Shown here piece after piece: positions 33,822 through 42,024 of a stretch of 64,000 bases of DNA. The notes beneath the pieces are model-generated. The model saw nothing but the letters and a program-made list of their open reading frames with translations, was not told where the DNA came from and did no database searches. Position 1 is the stretch's first letter. Each line of letters begins with the position of its first letter. Source of the DNA: CAZIXN01 sp039180415 (GTDB lineage: Bacteria; Planctomycetota; Phycisphaerae; Phycisphaerales; Phycisphaeraceae); assembly GCA_039180415.1 (NCBI GenBank), contig JBCDDH010000009.1, positions 1 through 64,000 of the forward strand, in the 5' to 3' direction. The position numbers were made by a program, and so were the translations under genes.

Positions 33822-35348
33822 TCAACCCGCCGTCAAACCGCGGTACAGCTCCTGAACGCGTTGGCTCTGGTTGCGGCGGACGTTGTCGAGCGTGAGCCGG
33901 GCGATCTGGTACTCGGCCGATTCCTCGGGCATCAGCCGGCAGTGCTCCTGGATCACGCCGTACATGAACTTGAACGCGTCGCGCGGCTGGTGCATCTGGT
34001 CGAGCGCATCGATGAGCATAGAGCGATCGACGTCGTCGGTGAACAGGCCGGTCAGGGACATCGGCTCGCTGTTGATCGGCCGGACGATGTTGAGCCGGCT
34101 GGTGCACAGGTCGTAGAGCGTCGCGCCGGACCAGGTGAGGCGGTCGATCTTGTTTTGCTTGTCGAGGCGTGCCTTCTCGTAGAACTCGCGCGACTCCTTG
34201 TCGAGCAGGTACGACAGCTCGATGGGCAGGAGCAGCTTGACGCCGACGTCTTCCTGCTTGAGGAACTTGTTGTCGAACATGGGCCAGACGATGGCCCGCA
34301 TCTTTTGTGGGTCGCTCTGGACGATGGTGGGTTCGTCCATGCGGTCCACGAGGAACATGATGCCGTTGTAGCCGAGCGACTTGAGGATCGAGACGAAGCG
34401 GCGGGTCAGTTGGAACCGGTTGTCGCGGGGGCCGTCCTTGTCGGTGTGCGGCTCGGGCAGGGGTTGGCCGGTGAGGGTGCGCGGGGCGGTGTTGCCGAGC
34501 ATCGCCTTGAGCTGGTCGGCGGTGCGGTGGACGGCGGGCATCTCCTTGAGCACGCGTCGGGCCTGCTTCCAGAGCGTGAAGCCGCCGACGATCCACATGA
34601 AAAAGCCGCCGAGCGTCATCGCGCTGGTGAGGATCACCGTGGCGACGACCCACATCGGCACGCTGTTTTGCATCACGAACCACGCGGTGCCGAAGCCCGC
34701 CGCCGCGACCGCGCCGATGACCCCGACCCACAGCCAGAATGCTAGCGGCAGGCCCGCGCCCAGGCGGAGTTTTTTGGAAAGCAACGCGTGGCGTTCGACC
34801 GGGTCGCCCGAGCCGGGATTGTCATAAAGCATCGCGAGGACCGCGAGGTCACGCCGCTTTTCCTTCGGGAGTTTCTTCAACGCCTTGGCCAGCTTCTCGG
34901 GCATCGGGACCTCGGGCGTGCCCTCGCCGGCGAGGATGGCGTCCACCACCTTGGTCACGGCGAGGCTCAGCATCGCGTCCTGGTGGTCCTCGAGCCGGAG
35001 TGAATCCAGCATCTTGTTCGCGTCTTGCCGCTTGGCGCGTTGGAGCTGGTCGAGCACGGGGTTGAGGTCGTCGTAGGCGACGGTGAGCACACGGCGGTCC
35101 GGATGATCCTGGTTGTGTTTCTGGACGTGCTCTTCGATGTCGATGCGGATGGCGGTCTTGCCCGAGCCCTTTTCGCCGAAGACGACGGCGGTGGCGGGGT
35201 TGTCGATCCGGCCGAGGATCTTGGCGAAGTCGGGGTGCTGCGGGTTGGCGTCGCCGAGCTTCGCGAACACGGGGTCGAGCCGGGCCTCCTCCGCGGTGAA
35301 CGGGTTCTCGGTGAGCTGGTGATGCTTGAGGAAGGACTGGACGTTCAT
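33822..35348 (-). CDS. KAP-like membrane P-loop NTPase
   Basis: 508 aa. Walker A FGEKGSGKTAI at residues 57-67. Two membrane helices at about 201-226 and 230-257 lie inside the NTPase domain. Walker B-like IMFLVDRMDEP follows at 330-340. Helices between Walker A and Walker B are a hallmark of KAP-type NTPases, which organise membrane complexes. The C-terminal part includes VKLLLPIELSYLLDKESREFYEKARLDKQNK and a helical end. The N-terminal QLTENPFTAEEARLDPVF resembles the start of ExeA-like ATPases, so an alternative is a membrane-bound AAA ATPase. It is divergent from trpE. Confidence 0.75.
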   Translation of the reverse strand: MNVQSFLKHHQLTENPFTAEEARLDPVFAKLGDANPQHPDFAKILGRIDNPATAVVFGEKGSGKTAIRIDIEEHVQKHNQDHPDRRVLTVAYDDLNPVLDQLQRAKRQDANKMLDSLRLEDHQDAMLSLAVTKVVDAILAGEGTPEVPMPEKLAKALKKLPKEKRRDLAVLAMLYDNPGSGDPVERHALLSKKLRLGAGLPLAFWLWVGVIGAVAAAGFGTAWFVMQNSVPMWVVATVILTSAMTLGGFFMWIVGGFTLWKQARRVLKEMPAVHRTADQLKAMLGNTAPRTLTGQPLPEPHTDKDGPRDNRFQLTRRFVSILKSLGYNGIMFLVDRMDEPTIVQSDPQKMRAIVWPMFDNKFLKQEDVGVKLLLPIELSYLLDKESREFYEKARLDKQNKIDRLTWSGATLYDLCTSRLNIVRPINSEPMSLTGLFTDDVDRSMLIDALDQMHQPRDAFKFMYGVIQEHCRLMPEESAEYQIARLTLDNVRRNQSQRVQELYRGLTAG

Positions 35349-35400
35349 GGCCGGCTTGCGTTGGAGTTTTGGCAGGGCTTCCGGGGTTAGACTCGCGGAT

Positions 35401-35419
35401 CGTACCGGAGGACGGTACG
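35401..35419 (+). promoter_or_regulatory. Inverted repeat upstream of trpE
   Basis: cgtaccg / gagga / cggtacg: a perfect 7-bp inverted repeat with a purine loop resembling a Shine-Dalgarno, 20 bases before the trpE ATG. It could be an operator or an RNA hairpin. Confidence 0.4.
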
Positions 35420-35439
35420 GGTTTGCGGATGAATTGACG

Positions 35440-37035
35440 ATGAAACCTTGTTTGCCCGAGTTTGCGAGCTTCGAACGCTTTCTGGCTCAAACGCCGCTCC
35501 CGGTTAACGGCGGACGCGTCCCGATGATGCGGCGGTTGCTCGGCGACGCCTTGACGCCGGTGTTGGCGTACCGTCGGTTGGTGCGTGGCGACGACCGGCT
35601 CGCGCCGAGTTTCCTGTTGGAAAGCGTGGTCGGGGGGGAGCGGGTGGGGCGGTTCAGTTATCTCGGGTCGCGGCCGGTGATGGAGGTGCTGGCGTGGGGA
35701 CACGACGTGGAGGTGCGGGACCACATCGCGGATACGACGAGCAGGTTCACGGCGGAAGACCCGCTGGGCGAGATGCGGAAGATCACGGGCCAGGCGAACC
35801 TCGCGGTACCGGACCCGCTGAAGGTCGCGGGTTTGCCGCCGTTCTGTGGGGGGTGGGTCGGCGTCGCGGGGTACGACACGGTGCGTTACCTCGAAGGCGA
35901 GGCGTTGCCGAGCCCTCCGGACGACGACCGCGGGCTGCCGGATATGCATTTCCAGCTTTACCGCGACCTCGTGGCGTTCGATCACGTGAGTAAGACGGTG
36001 CTGCTGGTGACGACCGCGTCGGTGGAAGAGGGCGGTGACGCGCGAGCCGCCTATGACGTCGGGGTGGGCCAGCTCGACGCGCTGGAAGCCCGGCTGCTCG
36101 AAGGTGAGGCCGAACGCATCCACACGCCCGAGCCGCACGTCGATCTCGCGGCCGCGCCGCCGAAGCTGCCCACCAGCAACTTCGGCGACGGCGGGTACCA
36201 GGACGCGGTGCGCAAGTGCAAGGAGTACATCGCCGCGGGCGACGCGTTCCAGATCGTGCCCGCCCAACGTTTTTCGATGGACACGCCGGCCGACCCGTTC
36301 GACGTGTACCGGGCGCTGCGGGTGGTGAACCCGTCGCCGTACATGTTCTATCTGCAGATCGACGGGGCGGTGCTGGTGGGTTCGAGCCCGGAGATCCTGG
36401 TGAAGGTCGAGGACGGGGTGGCGGCGTCGCGCCCCTTGGCGGGGACCCGCAAGCGGGGCCGGACCCCGGACGAAGACGCGGCCTTCGAAGCCGAGTTACG
36501 CGCGGACCCGAAGGACAACGCCGAGCATTCCATGTTGGTCGACCTACACCGCAACGACATCGGGCGGGTCGCGCGGCCGGGCACGGTCGAGATCGTGGAG
36601 TCGTTCGTGGTCGAGCGGTACAGCCACGTGATGCACTTGAGCAGCGAGGTCCAAGGCCGGCTTCGGGGCGACGTGGACGCGTGGGAGGCGTTGCGGGTGT
36701 CCCTGCCGGTGGGCACGGTGAGCGGGGCGCCGAAGATCCGGGCGATGCAGATCATCGACGAGCTGGAGCCCAGCCGACGGGGCCCGTACGGAGGAGCGGT
36801 TGGCTACGCGGACTTCGCGGGGAACCTGGACGTGTGCATCGCGTTGCGGACGATGGTGGTCTTGCCCGCGGAGGACGGACGGTGGCGCGTGGACATCCAG
36901 GCCGGTGCGGGGATCGTTGCGGACTCGGACCCGGACGCGGAGCACGAGGAGACGGTGAACAAGGCCGCGGCGATGGGCAAGGCGGTCGCGTTGGCGGAAG
37001 AGCTGTTCGGTTCCGGCGGCGGCCCGGCCGCTTAA
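35440..37035 (+). CDS. trpE: Anthranilate synthase component I
   Basis: 531 aa, first step of tryptophan synthesis (chorismate to anthranilate, with the TrpG glutaminase). N-terminal regulatory half includes LAPSFLLESVVGGERVGRFSYLG, containing the LLES tryptophan-binding motif. The catalytic half has YIAAGDAFQIVPAQRF, PSPYMFYLQIDGAVLVGSSPE, RPLAGTRKRGRTPDEDA, DLHRNDIGRVARPGTVEI, SHVMHLSSEVQGRL and PVGTVSGAPKIRAMQIIDELE. The ATG at 35440 is chosen because upstream residues are antisense to the NTPase gene. No trp leader peptide or trpG is seen nearby. Confidence 0.96.
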   Translation: MKPCLPEFASFERFLAQTPLPVNGGRVPMMRRLLGDALTPVLAYRRLVRGDDRLAPSFLLESVVGGERVGRFSYLGSRPVMEVLAWGHDVEVRDHIADTTSRFTAEDPLGEMRKITGQANLAVPDPLKVAGLPPFCGGWVGVAGYDTVRYLEGEALPSPPDDDRGLPDMHFQLYRDLVAFDHVSKTVLLVTTASVEEGGDARAAYDVGVGQLDALEARLLEGEAERIHTPEPHVDLAAAPPKLPTSNFGDGGYQDAVRKCKEYIAAGDAFQIVPAQRFSMDTPADPFDVYRALRVVNPSPYMFYLQIDGAVLVGSSPEILVKVEDGVAASRPLAGTRKRGRTPDEDAAFEAELRADPKDNAEHSMLVDLHRNDIGRVARPGTVEIVESFVVERYSHVMHLSSEVQGRLRGDVDAWEALRVSLPVGTVSGAPKIRAMQIIDELEPSRRGPYGGAVGYADFAGNLDVCIALRTMVVLPAEDGRWRVDIQAGAGIVADSDPDAEHEETVNKAAAMGKAVALAEELFGSGGGPAA

Positions 37036-37085
37036 GCGACCGGGCTGATTGGGAGGAATCTGCAGCCCGAGGGGACGGTCCGCCG

Positions 37086-37364
37086 ATGTGCATTTGGATG
37101 CCTACCGACTTCCGCACCATCCTGAAGCTCGACGTGCCGATCATCGTGCAGATCGGGCAGCGCCGCCTCGCGGTGCAGGACGTGCTGAACTGGGCCCCGG
37201 GCGCGATCATTGAATTGGACAAGAACGCCGACGACGAGCTGCACGTGTGCATCAACAACAAGCCCATCGGCACCGGCGCGGCGGTGAAGGTCGGCGAGAA
37301 TTACGGCATCCGCCTCAACGAGATCGCCCCGCCGACCGACCGGGTCCGCGCGATGGGCGGGTGA
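37086..37364 (+). CDS. FliN/SpoA-domain protein (flagellar motor switch-like)
   Basis: 92 aa (88 if the ATG at 37098 is used). It is a complete SpoA/FliMN C-terminal domain: LKLDVPIIVQIGQRRLAVQDVL, then NWAPGAIIELDKNADDELHVCINNKPIGTGAAVKVGENYGIRLNEI. In flagella, FliN forms the lower C-ring; in type III systems the SctQ C-terminal product does the same. No other flagellar or secretion gene is in the window, so the partner is unknown. gagggga lies about 12 nt before the first ATG. Confidence 0.88.
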   Translation: MCIWMPTDFRTILKLDVPIIVQIGQRRLAVQDVLNWAPGAIIELDKNADDELHVCINNKPIGTGAAVKVGENYGIRLNEIAPPTDRVRAMGG

Positions 37365-37374
37365 TCGGTCGCCT

Positions 37375-37944
37375 TCATCCGGCGACGGCCCGGACCCGGA
37401 TCTCGTTGCCATCGACATCCACTACCCGCACGGACGAGCCCGCGTCGATCATCCCCGATTCGGCCAGGCACTCGATTCGCCGCCCCCCGATCACGCACGT
37501 GCCCACGGGCCGCATCTGCGTCTTGGCCCTGCCGGTGTCGCCGACCTTGATCGGTGTTTCGGTAGGCGTTGTGCGGGGTGTCGCGGCTCCTTCTTCGCCT
37601 CGCTCGCTCGCCAGGATGAGCCAACGGCCCACGGGGGTGTGCGGCCAGATCTTCAGCATGAACCCGCCGATGAACGGCGTCGCGATCAGCACCGCCACCG
37701 TCGTGATCCAGCCCAGCGTCGTGTCTTGCAGGAACAGACAGATCAGTCCGGCAACGGTCGTGACCGCCGCCGCCAGCGAGATCAGCCCCCCCGACGGCAC
37801 GATCATCTCCGCGATCAACATGGCCAACGCCGACGCGAGCAGGATCACGCCCCAGGTCATCAGCGTCGTATCGCCCGCGGCGGCGGGCGGCGTCGGCGTC
37901 GCGGGCGCGGCTTGGAGCAAGATCGCAAAGTGCATCGGTCGCAT
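37375..37944 (-). CDS. NfeD-family membrane protein
   Basis: 189 aa. Three or four membrane helices (TTLMTWGVILLASALAMLIAEMIVPSGGLI, AVTTVAGLICLFLQD, LGWITTVAVLIATPFIGGF), then a C-terminal OB-fold domain (TPIKVGDTGRAKTQMRPVGTCVIGGRRIECLAESGMIDAGSSVRVVDVDGNEIRV), the classic NfeD C-domain. NfeD proteins partner with SPFH/stomatin proteins in membrane microdomains; the divergent neighbour is such a protein. A start nine bases downstream (37935) is equally possible. Confidence 0.88.
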   Translation of the reverse strand: MRPMHFAILLQAAPATPTPPAAAGDTTLMTWGVILLASALAMLIAEMIVPSGGLISLAAAVTTVAGLICLFLQDTTLGWITTVAVLIATPFIGGFMLKIWPHTPVGRWLILASERGEEGAATPRTTPTETPIKVGDTGRAKTQMRPVGTCVIGGRRIECLAESGMIDAGSSVRVVDVDGNEIRVRAVAG

Positions 37945-38052
37945 CGTACGCCCGTGAAGCCCGGAGATGGCCATGGGCGTCGCCGCCGTCGCAACTCCGC
38001 GAATGGCCCGTTCGTACACTACAACCACCTTTACCTTTTCCCGGAGCCTGCC

Positions 38053-38988
38053 ATGTCCAACATCAACCTCCAGCGCGACGCCGGCTTCCCCGCGGGCGCC
38101 GCGAAAGCCGTCCCCATCGTCGTGGTCTTGCTGCTCCTGGTCTTCGGGGCGACGCGTTGTATCAAGGTGATCCCCGCCGGTCACGTCGGCGTCGCCACGC
38201 TGTTCGGCTCGGTGCAGGAAGAGCCGTACGACGCGGGCTTCCACGTCGTCAACCCGCTGCTGGGCTGGACCCTGTTCGACGCCCGACAGAAGACCCATAA
38301 GGAAACCGCCGGCGTGCCCAGCCAAGACCAGCTGACCACGCAGGTCGACGTCTCCGTGCAGTACCGCCTCAACGGGGCGATGGCCCCCGCGGTCCTCGCC
38401 GACACGGGGACCGCCGAGCAAGCCGTCGAGGTCCACCTGATCCCCAAGGTGCGTTCGCTCTTGCGGGAGCAGGGCAAGCGCATCCGCCGAGCCGAGGACT
38501 TCTTCCTCGAAGAGACGCAGCAGCAACTGCAAGAATCGTTGCAGATCGGCCTCGAAGAATTCCTTACGCCCAAGGGTCTGACCGTGGCCGACGTGCTGAT
38601 CCGCGATATCCAGCTGCCCGCCCGCCTCATCGCCCAGATCGAGCAGAAGAAGGAAGTCGAGCAGCAGGCCGAGCGCCAGAAGGCCGAGTTGCAACGTTTC
38701 GAGACCGAGCAGCAGCAGCTTGTCGTGCAGCAGAAAGCCCAGCGTGAGGCGGCGGAAGAGGAGGCCGCGCGCCGCAAGGTGATCGCCGACGCGCAGGCGT
38801 ACGAGATCGAGAAGATCAACGAGGCCATCGCGGAAAGCCCGGCGTACATCCAGCTCCAGGCGCTCGACGCCCTCAAGGCGATCAGCGAAAACCCCGCGAG
38901 CCAGATCTACTTCCTCGACGGTGACAGCCCCGCGCCGCTGCCGCTGATGAACCTCGGGCAGGGGCTGACGCCGGCATCGACGCGATGA
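38053..38988 (+). CDS. SPFH/Band 7 (prohibitin-like) membrane protein
   Basis: 311 aa. An N-terminal membrane helix (AVPIVVVLLLLVFGATRCI, about residues 19-37) is followed by a Band 7 domain: VIPAGHVGVATLFGSVQEEPYDAGFHVVNPL, DVSVQYRLN, FLTPKGLTVADVLIRDIQLP. A long Gln/Glu coiled coil follows (KKEVEQQAERQKAELQRFETEQQ, about residues 195-250) and QAYEIEKINEAIAESPAYIQLQALDALKAI, as in prohibitin-type family members. It forms large ring assemblies on the membrane, often with NfeD. ATG at 38053 has ggag 8 nt upstream. Confidence 0.94.
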   Translation: MSNINLQRDAGFPAGAAKAVPIVVVLLLLVFGATRCIKVIPAGHVGVATLFGSVQEEPYDAGFHVVNPLLGWTLFDARQKTHKETAGVPSQDQLTTQVDVSVQYRLNGAMAPAVLADTGTAEQAVEVHLIPKVRSLLREQGKRIRRAEDFFLEETQQQLQESLQIGLEEFLTPKGLTVADVLIRDIQLPARLIAQIEQKKEVEQQAERQKAELQRFETEQQQLVVQQKAQREAAEEEAARRKVIADAQAYEIEKINEAIAESPAYIQLQALDALKAISENPASQIYFLDGDSPAPLPLMNLGQGLTPASTR

Positions 38989-39057
38989 GGAGCTTCCGAT
39001 AGCGAGATGCGATGGCAGGCCGGCAAGCGTGCCGTCGCGACGGGTCTAAGCCGGAAG

Positions 39058-39843
39058 ATGTCCAAGTTGAACGCCGATGAGCATCCGATGAAGTTGCGCG
39101 ACGCCGACGACGGCGCGGTGCTCACGCGGTTCCCGTGTCCGACCCTGCGTCGTGGCGTGCCGTCACCGACCGTGCTTGTCCTGCCGGGGGGCGGCTACGC
39201 CTCGCTTGCGGAACACGAGGGCGAGCCCGTCGCCCGCCGTTTTAACGACGCCGGTTTCCACGCCGCGGTGTTGCGTTACCGGCTCGGTCCAGAACACCGC
39301 CATCCCGCGATGTTGCATGACGCGCAACGAGCGATGCGGCTGCTCCGTACGGCCGAGACGTTCCCCGCCGGCAAGATCGCCGTGCTCGGTTTTTCCGCTG
39401 GCGGGCACCTGGCCGGCACGCTCGCCACGCACGGCGACCAGAACGCCGATCCGGCGGACGACTTATCGCCGAGTGTTTCCGCTCGGCCCGACGCCGCGAT
39501 CCTGGCGTATCCCGTGATCGATCTGCATGGCGAGCACGCCCACGCCGGTTCACGCGAACACCTGCTCGGCCCTTCCGGCGGTCCCGACGCGTCGCCGCCG
39601 CTGGACCTGCACCGCGCCGTCACGACCGACACGCCGCCGACCTTTCTCTGGCACACCGCCGACGACGAGTCCGTGCCCGTGCAGAACAGCGTGATGTTCG
39701 CCGACGCCTGCCGCGGTCACGGCGTCCCGCACGAGTTGCACGTCTTCGAGTCCGGGTCCCACGGCCTCGGCCTGGCGCCGCACCACACCGCCGCCGGTTG
39801 GCCCGACCTGGCGATCGCGTTCCTGCGTCGACATCTGCCGTAA
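39058..39843 (+). CDS. Alpha/beta hydrolase, acetyl-esterase-like
   Basis: About 262 aa from this ATG; the start is uncertain (in-frame ATGs at 39007, 39058 and 39088). The core matches esterase/lipase-type hydrolases: TVLVLPGGGYASLAEHEGEPVA (oxyanion loop HGG-like GGG), VLRYRLGPEHRHPAMLHDAQRAMRLLR, nucleophile GFSAGGH, acid in WHTADDESVP and His in ESGSHGLGL. It is close to BD-FAE/xylan acetyl-esterase-like enzymes. No signal peptide is evident, so it is probably cytosolic, acting on imported sugars. Confidence 0.88.
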   Translation: MSKLNADEHPMKLRDADDGAVLTRFPCPTLRRGVPSPTVLVLPGGGYASLAEHEGEPVARRFNDAGFHAAVLRYRLGPEHRHPAMLHDAQRAMRLLRTAETFPAGKIAVLGFSAGGHLAGTLATHGDQNADPADDLSPSVSARPDAAILAYPVIDLHGEHAHAGSREHLLGPSGGPDASPPLDLHRAVTTDTPPTFLWHTADDESVPVQNSVMFADACRGHGVPHELHVFESGSHGLGLAPHHTAAGWPDLAIAFLRRHLP

Positions 39844-39903
39844 CGCCGGAGGCCGCGTGCTCACCCGCCGGCCGGCTGCGGGATTGCCCGTACACTCCCG
39901 CCG

Positions 39904-41943
39904 ATGTGGCACGACACGCAACGCACGCCGCTGTGGCGGAACGTCAGCTTCACGCTGATGTGGGTGAGCACCGCCGCGTCGGGCTTCGGCGACCGCGTCA
40001 TGATGCTCGCGGCGTTGACGATCATGGGCGCCGCCGGCGCCGACGCCGAGTCCACCAGCATCAACGCGGCGACGCAGTTCGCCTTCTTCTTCGCCTATTT
40101 CATCTTCTCGCTGCCGGGCGGTTGGCTGGCCGACCACCTGCCGCGCAAGTGGATCATGCTCGGCTGCGATGAGATGCGGGCGCTGACGCTGCTGTTCGCC
40201 ATGACGTTGGTGCCGCCGACGATCGTCGCGCTCGGGCCCGAGGCGGCGGACTGGACGATGCTGGACGTGCTCAGCCGGTACTGGCAGGTGCTGGCCGTGC
40301 TGTTCATCGTGGGCACGTTCGCGGCTTGCTTTAACCCCGCGCGCACGTCGGTCGTGCCGCAGGTCGTCCCGCCGACCCAACTCCAGGCGGGCAACGCGAT
40401 CCTCATTTCCATCAGCGTCGTGGCCAACATGGTCGGGCTGGTCGTCGCCAGCTACATCATGCGGCCCGACGATACGGGCACGATCAAGAACGGACTGATC
40501 CTCGCCGTGATCCTGTTCGCCATCTCGGGCACGTTCTTCGCCTTCATGCGTGTGCACGAGCCGATCCATGTCGAGCGCCGCAAGAAGCGCAAGCGGGCGC
40601 AACGGGACGACCCCGAGGCCGCCGCGGAGCCGCCGCCGCCCGACAAGCGTCGCACGTTCGTCCAGGCCTTGCGGTACATCCTCGCCCACAAACGCATCAT
40701 CCAGCTCACGCTGCTGCACTGCCTGACCTGGGGCGCGGCGATGATCGTGTACTCCGCGCCGTTTGCCGTGTGGAAGGTCAATTTCGGAATCACCGACCAG
40801 ACCGAGCTGCTCCGCAACTACGCGTGGCTGTCCGCGATGCTCGGCCTGGGCATGCTCGCCGGCGCGGCGGTCGTCGCGTGGATCCGCACCCGCAAGGAGG
40901 CCACGCTGCCGATGATGGTCGCGCTGATCTTCGCGGGCCTGAGCGTCACGCTGCTGGCGATCGTCCGCGTCGAATCGATCGTGTACCTGCTCTCGTTCAT
41001 GATCGGGCTGTTCGGCAACATCACCATCATCGGCGTCATCACGCTGCTGCAGAGTATCACGCCCAACTACATCCGCGGCCGGGTGATCGGGCTCGACGCG
41101 CTGGCGACCACGATCGTCTCGCTCTGCGTGCTCGCGGCCGTGACCTTCATGCCCAACGCCGACTACAACATCCTCTGGGTGCTCGACGTCATCGGCCCGC
41201 TGATGATGCTCGTCGGCGGCTTCCAGTTGATGCGCTTCCTGCTCACCGGCCCCATGCCCAACCGCATGGCCAACCTGTTCTGGAAGCTCGAACGCTGGTT
41301 CTGCCTGGTCTGGCACCGCCTCGAATGGCACGGCCGGCACCACATCCCCCACGAAGGCCCGGTCGTCATCGCCTCCAACCACACGACCGCGCTCGACCCG
41401 TTCCTCATCCAGGCGGCCAGCCCGCGCATGGTCCGCTGGCTCATGCTCGAGTCGTACCGCTTCGGCTTCCTCAACCCGCTCTGGAACGCGATCGACCCGA
41501 TCTGCCTGCCGCACCGCATCGGCGACGAGGCCGCGGGCGACGGCACCGCCCAGGTCCGCCAGATCGTCAAAGAACTCAAGAAGGGCGACGTCGCGGGCAT
41601 CTTCCCCGAGGGGCACCTGCAGTACGACGACCGCGTGCTCAAGGAGTTCGAGCCCGGCGCGGCGGTTTGCGCACGGTTGAGCGGGGCGGTGATCGTGCCC
41701 TGCTGGGTCAGCGGCACGCCGCGGTCGCGGAAGATGCTGGTGCACTGGTTCAAGCCGACCAAGAGCCGCGTGCATTTCGGCCCGCCGATGACCGTGGACC
41801 GCAAGGCCGACCCGGAAAAGGTCACCGCCGAGCTGCGCGAGCGGATGTTGGAACTCAAGGCCGAACAGGAACGCCGAGACGCCAAAAAGCCGAGGCATCA
41901 AGAAGCGTTGGGCGGGCCGGCGGAAGCGGCGTCGTCTTCCTGA
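39904..41943 (+). CDS. MFS transporter fused to PlsC-type acyltransferase
   Basis: 679 aa. Residues 1-450 form a major-facilitator-like domain with about 12 helices and a charged central loop (RRKKRKRAQRDDPEAAAEPPPP). Residues ~470-650 are a glycerolipid acyltransferase: NHTTALDPF (NHx4D motif), GIFPEGHLQYDD (FPEG motif) and GAVIVPCWVSGTP. E. coli LplT (lysophospholipid flippase) and Aas (acyltransferase plus acyl-ACP synthetase) do the same jobs separately. Here the synthetase domain is missing. Role inferred: import and reacylation of lysophospholipids. Confidence 0.9.
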   Translation: MWHDTQRTPLWRNVSFTLMWVSTAASGFGDRVMMLAALTIMGAAGADAESTSINAATQFAFFFAYFIFSLPGGWLADHLPRKWIMLGCDEMRALTLLFAMTLVPPTIVALGPEAADWTMLDVLSRYWQVLAVLFIVGTFAACFNPARTSVVPQVVPPTQLQAGNAILISISVVANMVGLVVASYIMRPDDTGTIKNGLILAVILFAISGTFFAFMRVHEPIHVERRKKRKRAQRDDPEAAAEPPPPDKRRTFVQALRYILAHKRIIQLTLLHCLTWGAAMIVYSAPFAVWKVNFGITDQTELLRNYAWLSAMLGLGMLAGAAVVAWIRTRKEATLPMMVALIFAGLSVTLLAIVRVESIVYLLSFMIGLFGNITIIGVITLLQSITPNYIRGRVIGLDALATTIVSLCVLAAVTFMPNADYNILWVLDVIGPLMMLVGGFQLMRFLLTGPMPNRMANLFWKLERWFCLVWHRLEWHGRHHIPHEGPVVIASNHTTALDPFLIQAASPRMVRWLMLESYRFGFLNPLWNAIDPICLPHRIGDEAAGDGTAQVRQIVKELKKGDVAGIFPEGHLQYDDRVLKEFEPGAAVCARLSGAVIVPCWVSGTPRSRKMLVHWFKPTKSRVHFGPPMTVDRKADPEKVTAELRERMLELKAEQERRDAKKPRHQEALGGPAEAASSS

Positions 41944-42024
41944 TAATTTCTCCTTCCCGGCTCCGGCGTCCCGGTTGCTCGGCGTCGTCGCGTTGATTCA
42001 TCTCCTCGATCACCGGAGGTTCCC

